From Astragalus membranaceus (Eukaryota > Streptophyta > Magnoliopsida > Fabales > Fabaceae): DNA of 64,000 bases. Every line of letters starts with the position of its first letter. Position 1 is the first letter of the stretch. The notes under the pieces are model-generated. The model ran no database searches, had not been told where the DNA came from, and saw only the letters and a list, made by a program, of their open reading frames with translations. Shown piece after piece: positions 20,541 to 31,419 of the stretch. The position numbers were made by a program, and so were the translations under genes. The stretch is from contig CM076851.1 in assembly GCA_039519185.1 (NCBI GenBank), positions 99,507,531-99,571,530 on the forward strand. The letters are read 5' to 3'.

Positions 20541-23418
20541 TGAAGTATTTGTTCGACCATAAGGAACTGAACATGAGATATGGTGGGTAGAATTTTTAAA
20601 GGATTATGATTTCGAGTTGAAGTACCACCAAGGAAAAGAAAACGTGGTGGCAGATGCGTTGAGTAGGAAATCTCTTCACATGTCCACACCGATGATTCGT
20701 GAAATGGCACTTTTGGAATTTTTAGGGATCTCAATATGAAGGTGAAGTCTCAGAGAAATAGATTAGTGCTAAGTCACGTTCGAATTTCCATCTCTCTGCG
20801 GAATTCGATCAAATTAGCACAAGTAGTTGATGTGGAGCTTCAAGCTAGCGTAGTTTACTCGGTTTTTCAAAAGCTATGGAGTCATTTATTTTAATGACGG
20901 GATTTTTGTGCCTAATGATGGGGATATTAAAAAATCAAGTAGTGGAGGAAGCTCATAAAAGTCAGTACTCGGTACATCCTAGTTCCACTAAGATGTATCG
21001 GGATCTTAAGAAAATATATTGGTGGCCTGGGAATGAAGACAGAGATTGTGGAGTTTGTGTCGCGATGCTTAACTTGTCAGAAAATCAAGATTAAACATCA
21101 AAAGCCATTGGGGAAGTTGCAACTGTTGGACATTTCCAAGTGGAAACGGGAAAGTATTTCAATGGATTTTGTAATGGGATTACCTCGTTCTCAGGCAGGT
21201 AATGATTCTATTTGGGTTGTTGTGGATCGTTTGACGAAATCTGCTCATTTCATCCCTGTCCGGTCTACTTGGAAGGTTTCTAAGCTTGCATATGAGTATC
21301 TTCAGAATATTGTAAGACTTCATGGGGTGCCAACTAGTATTGTGTCTAACCGAGACCCTAAGTTCACTTCTCATTTCTGGAGAGCCTTGTATCTAGCATT
21401 GGGTTCCCAACTCAATGTTAGTACAACCTATCATCCGCAGTCAGATGGACAAACTGAGAGAACAATTCAAACATTGGAAGACATGCTTCGGGCATGTTTG
21501 CTGGATAGTGGTGGTAGGTGGGAAGATAATCTTCCATTGGTAGAATTTGCATATGATAACAGTTACCGCTCCAGTATTGGGATGGCTCCTTATGAAGCTT
21601 TGTACGGGTGTAAGTGTCGAACTCGGCTTTGTTGGTGGGATGTCAAAGAAAGAAAACTTTTGGGGCCGCACTTGGTTCAAGAGACCACAGAAAAGATCCA
21701 TCATATTAGAGAAAGGATTAAAGTAACTCAGAGCCGGTAGAAGAGCTATGCTGTCAATAGGACAAGAGCTTTGGAGTTTGATGAGGGTGATCATGTATTT
21801 ATTAGGGTTACCCCTACTATCGGTATTGGTCGGGCATTGTGAGCTAAGAAACTTAGTCGTTGTTATATTGGACCTTTTCAGATCATTGAAAGGATCAAAT
21901 TGGTTGCTTATCGTATTGCCTTACACTACAAGAATAATGGGATTTTCCGACCAGGACTTTCCGGCGGATTTTAGGAATTTCCGGCGGATTTTATCCGTCG
22001 GAAAAGATTCCAGCGGATTTTAGGACTTTCCGGCGGATTTTATTCGCCGCAAACTTTTCCGGCGGATTTTGAGGTATTTTCGGCGGATTTTTTGGCATTT
22101 GCGGCGGATTTTTAAAAAAAAAAAATTTTAATTTTAAATTTTTTTTTTTTAAAAAAAATTTTAAAAAATCCGGCGCAAATTTCAAAAATCCGCCGCAAAA
22201 GCCAAAAAAAAAAATTTTTTGTTAAAAAAATCCGCCGCAAATCCCAAAATTATTATTTTTTTTTTAAAAAAAATCCGCCGCAAATGCCAAAAAATCCGCC
22301 GCAAAAGCCAAAAAAAATTCAAAAAATCCGCCGGTAATTTCAAAAATCCGCCGGAAAATTCGGAGGGAAAAAATTCGCCTATAAATAAAAATTTCTCCTA
22401 CACTCCTCTCATTCTCTCATTTCACTCTTTATTTTATTCTCATTCTCTTATATATTTCTCTACATATCTCTCTTCTATATTTCTTATACTCTCATCTCCA
22501 TAAATTTCTCTACATATCTCTCTTCTATATTTCTCCTTCCTTCTTCATTTTTTTTCATTCACTCCTTAATTCTTATTTCTTCTTACTTCTTTATTCACAT
22601 TCTCTCCTATATCATTCTCTTCTAATATTCTCTTTCATTCTTATTCCTTCCTACTTCTACATTCTCATTCATTTATTTATTTTCATTCTTTCCTATATCA
22701 TTTTTTCTCATATTCTACTTCATTTTCATTTTTTCTTACTTTTTATTAAAATACAAATTAAACATTAAAATTCGAAAAAATTGAAAAAAAATTCAAAAAT
22801 TCAAATATTTTACCGCCAGATTTTTTAAATTTTTTTTTTGGATTTTGCGGCGGATTTTAGGCATTTCCGGCGGTTTTTTAAATTTTTTGTTTGGCTTTTG
22901 CGGCGGATTTTTGGCATTTGCGGCGGATTTTTAAAAAAAAAAAAATTTCGAAAAAATTTTTTTTTTTTTTTAAAATCCCCCGCAAATGCCTTTAAAATCT
23001 GCCGGAAAATTCCAAATTTTTTTTTTTAAAAAAATCCGCCGCAAAATGCTTTTCCGGCGGAAAATCCGCCGGAAAGCGTTTGCTGCGAGCTGGCTACCGG
23101 CGGCAAAAATCCGCCGCAAAGTCCAATTTTGCGGCGGAAATATGGCTTTTCCGGCGGATTTTGCCCGCCGGAAAATCCTGTTTTTCTTGTAGTGTTACCG
23201 CCATCAGTGTCAAATATCCATAGTGTTTTTCATGTATCTCAGCTCTATCTTCGATCCGATCTCACCGTCCAACCTTATCACAGTCAAATTCTCGATCGTA
23301 GGTGTGAGTAGTAAAAACAGGGCCCAAATAGAACGAAATGCTTGCTCGTGATCCATATCTCTTTCAATAGGTAAGACTTGACAAATTTTTGAGGACAAAT
23401 TTTTTTTTCAAGTTGGGG
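20541..23418 (+). pseudogene. Chromovirus E: RNase H and integrase remnant, split by a CACTA element
   Basis: Matching begins in mid-RNase H (SLKYLFDHKEL, frameshifted, then VVADALSRKS) directly at the satellite edge. Integrase follows from about 20930: HPSSTKMYRDL, CLTCQ, SMDFVMGLP, SNRDPKFTS, TERTIQT. Lesions are a one-base insertion near 21030, TAG at 21738-21740, TGA at about 21840, and Asn for the second catalytic Asp (VSNRD instead of DRD). CACTA element 2 (21924-23194) interrupts the frame at IAL|PPSVSNIHSVFHVSQL; the protein resumes at 23195. The chromodomain-like tail is missing or scrambled after about 23310. AAGTTGGGG (23409-23418) is the polypurine tract. The subfamily is the CWWDV type, as in element F. 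Confidence 0.88.
21924..23194. mobile_element. Non-autonomous CACTA element 2 (1271 bp)
   Basis: Ends CACTACAAGAATAATGGGATT and CCTGTTTTTCTTGTAGTG, with duplication TTA (21921-21923 and 23195-23197). Subterminal arrays of CGGCGGATTTT on one side and AAAATCCGCCG on the other, with many A and T runs, fill both ends; the centre (22390-22800) is TC-rich low complexity. No transposase is present. Removing it restores the integrase reading of chromovirus E. Confidence 0.95.
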
Positions 23419-23465
23419 TGTAATTTAATACCCCAAAGTAATTAACAATTACTTTGACTATTATG

Positions 23466-23509
<44 letters not shown>

Positions 23510-24643
23510 TCTTACATGTCTCCTTCTATGACCTTTAATTGTTTAATTGTACAATTGATTGTGATTAGTATTACTAGTAGGGATTTAAGTATTGAGGTGT
23601 TAAAAGAATAGCTGTGAGTAGTAAAAATAGGGCCCAAATAGAACATTATGGCCCAACCCTTTAGTTTAAACACCACCAGCAGAAAACAAAAGAGGAAAAA
23701 AAATACTCCCTCACTTTCACCTTTTCAGAAATTTTAGAAGTGAGCGTAGTGAGAGAGAGAGCTTCGAAGAGAAAAGAAAGAAGAGGGAGAAAGGGAAAAA
23801 ATCATAGCCATTGTCTTCTTCCTTCTCACCAAATGGAAAGCTCACTTCATCTCCCCTCCATTCTTTTTCTTCATCACAAGTTCACTCATAGAACAAGAAA
23901 GTTTCACTTTCCAAACATCTCGAAATCGAATTGGTGAGTTTGTTTTGAAGCTTGCATGTCCAAATTTCCACCAAGGAAGAGCGGTGAGGACCAAATGGAG
24001 TTTCAACATCACTCCTTAGGGATTTGGGAACCCACATTGTAGTTTAGAGTTCATCTTGTAGCTTTGGGGACAAGCTTGGAGTTCGTAGTAGATAGGAGAG
24101 AAGGGGGAAACTTGTTGTGTTCAAAGTTCATCTTCATGTGAGTTCTTCTTCCCTTGAAGTGTTTGTGTTTGTTATTTGAAATGGCATAAATTTTGTGTGT
24201 CAAAGAACCTATTGCATGCAGATTTGAAATTTTGTTATGCAATGGATTTGTTGAAAGTGGATGAATGATAGTTGTTTTCTAAGTGGTGATGTATTTCTTG
24301 TGCATATATCAACAAATGGAAATAAGGATAATTTGGTTTGTAAAACTTGAAAATGATTGTTGTTGTTGCTGGAATTTATATGGTATGAATTGGTAGTTGA
24401 GTTAGTATTAGTGTTATAAAGAGATTGGAATAAAAAAGGAAGGAGAAATGGATTTGAAGGACTGATTTTCGCGCGTGACCTGCACATCAAGCACGACTCA
24501 AGCTTATTTCTACACGGGTCGTGCTTGTTGCTGTGCGCGATTTTATAAACAGACTGCAGGGAGCACGAGTTGTGCGCCCATTAGCACGGGTCGTGCGCCC
24601 TGCTGGGATTGGAATGAAGTGATGAACCCAGGGAGACGGGTCG
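23419..24643 (+). mobile_element. 3' LTR of chromovirus E, segment 1 of 4
   Basis: Begins TGTAATTTAATACC straight after the polypurine tract. It contains an ATT microsatellite (about 23463-23510) and a cluster of GCACGACTC/CACGGGTCGTGC motifs from 24470. It stops at GGTCG, the target duplication of element C. The LTR continues at 33703-33724, 36624-37123 and 49241-49661. Summed, the four pieces are about 2.1-2.2 kb, a normal length for this group. Confidence 0.85.
23463..23510. repeat. (ATT)n microsatellite
   Basis: Sixteen or so uninterrupted ATT units within the LTR of chromovirus E. Confidence 0.95.
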
Positions 24644-26926
24644 TGTAACACCCCGTTTCTACCCCTTTAATTTGTACGTCATTATCAGAGTGCTTTCGTT
24701 TTCAAAAAAAAAAAGTAATATTAGTAGAAAAGAAATGTCACAACTTCATTGATGAAACTCATCGACTACGCCATTAACATTCGTGTAGAAACACATTCGT
24801 CTCAAAAATCGAACTCCAAAATTAAATCTCATCACAGCGGAAATAATAGCTCACCAAAAAACATCGCTCAAACACGTCTCACACATCAATAAAATTATTA
24901 AAAACAGTTAATTAAATAAGTCGTCAACTTTAACCCGCCCCCTAGGTGTTACAATATCAGAGAGCGACTCGAACGTCCCAACAGCTAAAAGGAAGGCAGC
25001 ATGTCCTTCAATCAGAGTCACCTGCAGCGTTGCCACCATAGAGCAACATTCCAAGCAGAAGGGGTGAGAATTTTCAACAAATTATAATTAAGCATACAGC
25101 AGAGTAATATGAGCAAACCATCACGCAACATTGTCACTAATATCAACTTCACCGTCGTTACACACAACATCAAACAAAATCACAATTCGTCACCCGTCAT
25201 AAAAAAATGAATGCACATGAAGATGCAACCCACACCTGGGCATATGCATGATGGTACCATACTCGTCATAATAAGCCACTATGGGCACACCGTCACTGTT
25301 TTCTCGTCATAAATAAGCCACTATGGGCACACTGTCACTAAGAGGCCGAAGCCTATTCGTCATAAGATGCACATGCTATGAGACACAATGGACACATGTG
25401 CAATCACCAAAATTTACTCACCCGGAGTACTCATCATCACCACCATAAGACACTCATAGAGTGTATTCATCATAGTCATCATAGTAATATCACCACTCTT
25501 CATAACAATCACATTCAAAAATAATGTAACAACATCTTTAAAATTATGGAATAAACATTTCACTTTACATCTTTAAAATTATGGAATAACATTTCACTTT
25601 ACATCTTAGGAAACGTCACAATTAAATTCGGGAAAAACCTCTCATTTTCCAAGTGGAAGAAAACTCACATTTTTTGACACTAAATCAAAACTGAAAACAA
25701 TGGCCATCATTGCGCAAAACAGTAGGAATTTTACATCAACTCGAAGCTGAAAAACAGTGGTAATTATGCGCAAAAACAGTGGCAATCTTTCATCAAATCG
25801 GAACTGAAACAGTAGCCATTATTTTCGCAAAAACAGCAGAATTTTTACATCAAATTAAAACTGAAACAGTGGCCTTTCAATTCGCAAAACAGCAGAATTT
25901 TTACATCAAATTAAAACTGAAACAGTGGCCTTTCAATTCGCAAAACAGCAGAATTTTTACATCATATTGAGGCTGAAAAACAGTGGCAAACTTGCGCAAA
26001 AACAGTGGCCTTTGATAGGCTGAAACAGCAGCAACAACAGCAACTTTAATTTACAAAACAGCAGTATTTTATTGGTAAAACAGCAACATGACAGCAGCAA
26101 TTTTTTTTGATGAAAACAGCACATTTTATTGACAGCAAACAGCACCCTTAACATACAGCAACAGCACCAAATAAAATACAGCAACAGCAGCAAAAGAAAT
26201 TCTGCAACAGCATTGCATATTTAACAGCAACAGCATAAAATAAATTAACAGCAACAGCACTACAAAATTCTGCAACAGCAACATGGTTTTTATAAAAAAA
26301 ACAGCAACAACCAAATTCTGCATAACAGCAACATATCTCAAAAAAAAACAGCAACTATAATTCTCCTCACGTCATAGGGTAATTCGCACATCAACTCAAT
26401 AATTTAATCCATCATTCCTCTTCACCTATGATTTTCGAATCCAACCACTAACACAAACCCACAACCCTCCAAATACTCAATTATAATAAATTGAAAACCG
26501 CTCACCCTTACCTCGAATTTTATATGCCCGAAACAACGATGAATGCAACGCGTACAAAACTCCGCAACACGACGAGCCAAAGTCACCAAAAATTCGCAGC
26601 AGCCTCCTTCTCCTCTTCCAAGCCAAGATGAAGACAAGTTCCTCTCCTCCTCTAAGCTTGAAGTCGCGCCTCACCTCTCTTTTCTCTCTCAGATGCGCTG
26701 TTTTCTTTTCTTTTGTGGAATGACCATAATTCTTAGGGTTTTAGGATAATTGGAATGGGCTTGGGTCACTTAAGTGGCTTGGGCCCATTTTTCACACCAC
26801 TCTTTTTTAATTCTTTTCGCCTCCTACAATAAAACAATTATATATAAATTATCCCACTTAAATAAATATTGCATCCCTCCAATAACTTAATTTAATTAAT
26901 AAATTAAATTATTTTAGGGCGTTACA
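24644..26926 (-). repeat. 3' LTR of chromovirus C
   Basis: On the plus strand it reads TGTAACACCCCG to GGGCGTTACA. It carries the GTTGC hairpin (25029-25047) and a CAG/CTG-rich repeat zone (about 25690-26350) with 56-bp units (ACAGCAGAATTTTTACATC at 25833, 25889 and 25945). Short open frames inside are artefacts of the repeats. Confidence 0.95.
25690..26350. repeat. CAGCAACAG-rich zone with 56-bp tandem units
   Basis: Plus-strand CAGCA/ACAGCAACAG repeats, with three near-identical 56-bp units at 25833-26000. The zone recurs at 32466-33126 in the other LTR. Its distance from the LTR start (about 0.58-1.25 kb) matches that of the CTG array of element A. Confidence 0.9.
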
Positions 26927-26938
26927 ACTCTCCCCCAC
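26927..26938 (-). promoter_or_regulatory. Polypurine tract of chromovirus C
   Basis: GTGGGGGAGAGT on the minus strand lies between the stop codon and the 3' LTR. Confidence 0.9.
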
Positions 26939-29900
26939 TTAGAGAATTTCGTCCTCGAAATTACCTGAATCAAATAATTCTGGATAGGCGTCTTTCATCT
27001 TACTCTCCAATTCCCACGTCATGCTCTCGCCAACGGCTCCCAACCAAACTACTTTCACTAAATTAATCTCTTTGCCTCTTAACACTTTTACTTCACGGTC
27101 ATCAATTCTAACTGGCATAGTCTCCACGGTGAGATTGTCCCGCACCTCCACATCATCTAGTTGAATCACATGAGACGAGTCCGGAACATACTTCCGAAAC
27201 TGCGACACGTGAAACACGTCGTGCAAGTTTGAAAGATTAGGTGGTAAGGCCACCCGATATGCAACATTTCCAACTCTCTCCGTAATCTGATACGGCCCGA
27301 TGAATCGAGGAGTCAACTTCTTTGATTTCAGTGCTCGCCCAACACCAGTCATAGGCGTGACCCTCAAGAACACGTGGTCACCGGCTTCAAATTCTAAATC
27401 TTTCCTTCTCTTATCATGGTAACTTTTCTGCCGACTCTGCGACGCTTTCATTTTCTCCCTGATCATCTTTACCTTCTCAGTAGTCTCTCTGACTAGCTCA
27501 GGTCCAAGTACTAAACTTTCCCCAGTCTCGTACCAACACACCGGAGTCCTACACCTCCGGCCATACAACGCCTCAAACGGCGCCATTCCGATACTGGAAT
27601 GATAACTGTTGTTGTAGGTGAACTCAATTAACGGAAGATGAGTATCCCACGCACCTCCCTGCTCTAGTACGCATGACCTCAACAGGTCTTCCAATGATTG
27701 GATTGTCCTTTCTGTCTGCCCATCAGTCTGAGGATGATAAGCTGAACTCAACCTCAATTTCGATCCCAACTCCTTCTGTAAACTACTCCAAAACTCCGAA
27801 GTGAACCTTGGGTCCCTATCAGACACAATGCACAAGGGAACCCCGTGCAGCTTCACAATCACCTGAATGTAGATTTCAGCCAATCTCGACACTGGATACT
27901 TAATACCGATAGGAATAAAATGTGCCGACTTCGTCAATCTATCCACAACCACCCAAATCGAATCATGCCCTCTCACCGTATTGGGTAACCCGGTCACAAA
28001 ATCCATGGATATACTATCCCACTTCAATTCTGGAACATCCAACGGTTGCATCATTCCCGCAGGCTTCTGGTGCTCGACTTTCGATTTCTGACAGGTCAAG
28101 CACGAATACACAAACTGCGCCACATCGCGCTTCAACCCAGGCCACCAGAACATCTTCTTCAGATCTTGGTACATTTTCGTCGCTCCAGGATGGATGCTCA
28201 ATTTACTCTTATGCCCTTCCTCAAGAATTGCCTTTCTCATTTCCTCATCTTCGGGAACACAAATTCTCCCACGATACCTCAGTACATTTTGCGTATCTAT
28301 CACGAAGTCTTCATTCTCGGACTGACCAATCCCACTCATCAGATCAACTAATTTCATATCTAATTTCTGCGCCTCTCGGATACTCGCCATAAAATCATTG
28401 CCAATTTTCAACATACCTAGCCTGACACTCTGAGGCGTAACTTCACACACTAAACTCATGTCCCTGAACTGCTCAATTAACTCAAGCTCTCTAGCCATCA
28501 ATGCCGACATGTGCAAAGTCTTCCGACTCAACGCATCCGCAACCACATTCGCTTTCCCCGGGTGATAACTCAATTCAAAATCATAATCCTTCAATAGTTC
28601 TAACCACCGGCGCTGCCTCATATTCAATTCTTTCTGGTCAAACAGATACCGTAGACTCTTGTGATCACTGAACACCTCAAATTTCGATCCATACAAGTAA
28701 TGCCTCCAAATTTTTAATGCGAATACCACAGCAGCAAGTTCTAGGTCGTGAGTAGGGTAATTCTTTTCATGAATTCTCAATTGTCTAGACGCATAAGCGA
28801 TCACTTTCCCATTCTGCATAAGTACACCACCCAATCCCAACTTAGACGCATCACTATAAACCACAAACGGTTCCACCGGATTAGGCAGGGTCAACACTGG
28901 TGACGTAGTCAACCTCTTCTTCAGCTCATTGAAACTTTCTTCACATCGGTCATTCCAAACAAACGCCCTACCCTTACAGGTCAATTGAGTCAATGGCAGA
29001 GCCAACTTCGAGAACCCCTCAATAAACCTTCTATAATAACCTGCCAACCCCAGAAAACTCCTGATTTCAGTAACTGACTTTGGAGACTCCCATTGCAACA
29101 CTGCATCAACTTTGGAAGGGTCCACCGCAATTCCCTCACTAGAAATCACGTGACCGAGGAAACTGACTTCTTTCAACCAAAATTCACACTTGGACAGCTT
29201 CGCATGCAACTTTCGATCCTTCAGAATTTCTAACACCAGCCTCAGATGTTCCGCATGCTCCTCTTCTGACCTAGAGTAAATTAGAATGTCGTCAATGAAA
29301 ACTACCACAAACTTATCCAAGTACTCCCGGAAGATTTGGTTCATGTACCCCATGAATACCCCCGGCGCATTGGTCACACCGAAAGGCATAACGGAATACT
29401 CATAGTGCCCATATCTTGTCCTAAATGCCGTCTTCTGGACATCTTCATCCTTGACCTTGATCTGATGATAACCAGACCTTAAGTCAATCTTGCTAAATAC
29501 TTTAGCACCCACTAACTGATCCATCAAGTCATCAATTCTTGGCAACGGGTACTTGTTCTTGATCGTAACCTTATTTAACTGCCGATAGTCTACGCACAAC
29601 CTCATACTACCGTCTTTCTTTTTCACTAGCAACACTGGGGCTCCCCAAGGTGACACACTCGGTCTTACAAACTTCTTTTCTAATAAATCTTCAAGTTGCT
29701 TTTTCAATTCTGCCAACTCGGATGCAGACATTCTATATGGCGCCATAGACACAGGCTTAGTGTCGGGAACCAGGTCAATAGCAAACTCCACCTCTCTCTC
29801 TGGTGGTACATCCGGAATCTCGTCAGGGAACACCTCAGAAAACTCACGCACTACCGGCAACACATCAATCTTCGCTTGGCTTTCATCAGACAACGACGCC

Positions 29901-31306
29901 AACAGAGAAAACAGCTGAACCTCTTCTCTCATCACTCTATGCAGCTGACCCGCAGATAACAGACCAGACTCCCCTTCAGACGACTCAAAACTCACGGACC
30001 TCTCTCGACAGTTGATATGGACATGGTTATCAACTAACCAGTCCATACCCAGAATGACATCCATTCCACTCAGCGGCAAACAGATCAAATCAATTAAGAA
30101 TTCTCTACCATATACAGATACAGGACATTTGGCACAAACAACGGAGGTAGTCACCGAACCCTTAGCTGGAGTGTCGATGACCATCTCCCTCAACATATCA
30201 GATAAAACAAGGCTTAACTTCTCAACACATGCAGCAGCAATAAAACTATGGGTAGCACCAGTATCAACAATAACAACAAGAGGAAAATTATTGATATAGC
30301 ACGTACCTCGGATCTCGTTCACTACATCAGACTCAGCCAGAGCGAACACCTTTCCAAAGGACTTCTCCTTCTTGGGTTTCGAACATTGAGTACTAACATG
30401 ACCACTCTCCCCGCAGTTGAAACATACCACTTCTTTCTTATCACATCCGGAAGATATATGCCCCTCTTTCCCACACCTATAACATCTCTTCTTATCCCCG
30501 CCTGGGCAATCTGGACTTTTATGACCCACTTTCCCGCACGAGTAACAAGTAACACTGGCTGTAGCATCTCCCCCACTTCGCTTAGGTCCACCAACAAACT
30601 TACCCTTGCCCTTACCAGCAGGCGCCTCATATGGCTTACCACGACTTGCGAAATTCTTTTGTTTTTCTTTAATGACTCTGGAGAAGGCATTATTGTCCTC
30701 CTCAAAAATCCTGGCGCTATTAACCAACAACGGAAACACACGAATCTGCTGGTACCCTATGGCCCTCTTAATGTCAGCACGCAATCCATTTTCAAATTTG
30801 ATGCATTTGGAGAACTCCGCACCCTCTCTATCATAATGAGGGTAAAACTTAGACAGCTCAGTAAATTTTGCAGCATACTCAGTTACAGTCATGTTGCCTT
30901 GCTCCAGTCTTAGAAACTCAACCTCCTTCTTCCCGCGGACATCCTCCGGGTAGTACTTCCTCTTGAATTCTCTCTCAAACACAGCCCAGGTAATCCCCTC
31001 ATTGGCAGCCGTCAACCCTTGACTAGTAGTTCTCCACCAATCATAAGCCTCTTTCTTCAACATATGAGTGCCATAACGAACCTTCTGAGCATCGGTGCAA
31101 TCCATAACGCGGAAGATCCGCTCCATCTCACTTAGCCACTCCAGGGCACCATCAGGATTATACCCGCCTTCAAAAGCAGGAGGGCTCTCACGCTGGAACG
31201 TAGCCAAACTACGCGTCCCATCTCCAATAGCATTGGGTATGTTACCCACGACTCCGGCTATAGCCTGCAAAGCAGCAGCAAGTGCAGCATCGTTCCGTCC
31301 TGCCAT
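26939..31306 (-). CDS. Chromovirus C Gag-Pol polyprotein (intact, 1455 aa)
   Basis: A single frame encodes all proteins needed for cytoplasmic particle assembly, reverse transcription and nuclear integration. Domains in order: Gag capsid (about 30-200); three CCHC zinc knuckles (CYSCGKVGHKSPDC, CYRCGKEGHISSGC, CFNCGESGHVSTQC; 254-308); aspartic protease with DTGA (348-351); reverse transcriptase (about 500-720) with FIDD at 670-673; RNase H with D819, E856, D881 and D924; integrase with zinc ligands H1032, H1039, C1069 and C1072 and the triad D1102, D1163, E1199 (35 residues between the last two); GPY at 1337-1339; a chromodomain-like tail (about 1405-1446) with VKVVW and TWELE. The tail is the group thought to read chromatin marks for targeting. 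The start is the first ATG about 100 bases after the primer site and agrees with element B. No frameshift or stop is seen. Confidence 0.97.
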   Translation of the reverse strand: MAGRNDAALAAALQAIAGVVGNIPNAIGDGTRSLATFQRESPPAFEGGYNPDGALEWLSEMERIFRVMDCTDAQKVRYGTHMLKKEAYDWWRTTSQGLTAANEGITWAVFEREFKRKYYPEDVRGKKEVEFLRLEQGNMTVTEYAAKFTELSKFYPHYDREGAEFSKCIKFENGLRADIKRAIGYQQIRVFPLLVNSARIFEEDNNAFSRVIKEKQKNFASRGKPYEAPAGKGKGKFVGGPKRSGGDATASVTCYSCGKVGHKSPDCPGGDKKRCYRCGKEGHISSGCDKKEVVCFNCGESGHVSTQCSKPKKEKSFGKVFALAESDVVNEIRGTCYINNFPLVVIVDTGATHSFIAAACVEKLSLVLSDMLREMVIDTPAKGSVTTSVVCAKCPVSVYGREFLIDLICLPLSGMDVILGMDWLVDNHVHINCRERSVSFESSEGESGLLSAGQLHRVMREEVQLFSLLASLSDESQAKIDVLPVVREFSEVFPDEIPDVPPEREVEFAIDLVPDTKPVSMAPYRMSASELAELKKQLEDLLEKKFVRPSVSPWGAPVLLVKKKDGSMRLCVDYRQLNKVTIKNKYPLPRIDDLMDQLVGAKVFSKIDLRSGYHQIKVKDEDVQKTAFRTRYGHYEYSVMPFGVTNAPGVFMGYMNQIFREYLDKFVVVFIDDILIYSRSEEEHAEHLRLVLEILKDRKLHAKLSKCEFWLKEVSFLGHVISSEGIAVDPSKVDAVLQWESPKSVTEIRSFLGLAGYYRRFIEGFSKLALPLTQLTCKGRAFVWNDRCEESFNELKKRLTTSPVLTLPNPVEPFVVYSDASKLGLGGVLMQNGKVIAYASRQLRIHEKNYPTHDLELAAVVFALKIWRHYLYGSKFEVFSDHKSLRYLFDQKELNMRQRRWLELLKDYDFELSYHPGKANVVADALSRKTLHMSALMARELELIEQFRDMSLVCEVTPQSVRLGMLKIGNDFMASIREAQKLDMKLVDLMSGIGQSENEDFVIDTQNVLRYRGRICVPEDEEMRKAILEEGHKSKLSIHPGATKMYQDLKKMFWWPGLKRDVAQFVYSCLTCQKSKVEHQKPAGMMQPLDVPELKWDSISMDFVTGLPNTVRGHDSIWVVVDRLTKSAHFIPIGIKYPVSRLAEIYIQVIVKLHGVPLCIVSDRDPRFTSEFWSSLQKELGSKLRLSSAYHPQTDGQTERTIQSLEDLLRSCVLEQGGAWDTHLPLIEFTYNNSYHSSIGMAPFEALYGRRCRTPVCWYETGESLVLGPELVRETTEKVKMIREKMKASQSRQKSYHDKRRKDLEFEAGDHVFLRVTPMTGVGRALKSKKLTPRFIGPYQITERVGNVAYRVALPPNLSNLHDVFHVSQFRKYVPDSSHVIQLDDVEVRDNLTVETMPVRIDDREVKVLRGKEINLVKVVWLGAVGESMTWELESKMKDAYPELFDSGNFEDEIL

Positions 31307-31403
31307 TCTAGTACTGCAACAGAGAACAAAATTTAGATACGAGTAACAAAATTCAAATGTTACTCAACTCGACAACTCGACCACCGGCCGGACAGACCGA
31401 ACT

Positions 31404-31415
31404 GCTCTGATACCA
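31404..31415 (-). promoter_or_regulatory. Primer-binding site of chromovirus C
   Basis: TGGTATCAGAGC on the minus strand, four bases from the 5' LTR; initiator tRNA-Met type. Confidence 0.93.
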
Positions 31416-31419
31416 CTAA

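Noticed and set aside
30248..30913. Plus-strand frame of 221 codons
   Set aside because: It is antisense to the Gag and zinc-knuckle region of the intact element C polyprotein; no independent evidence.
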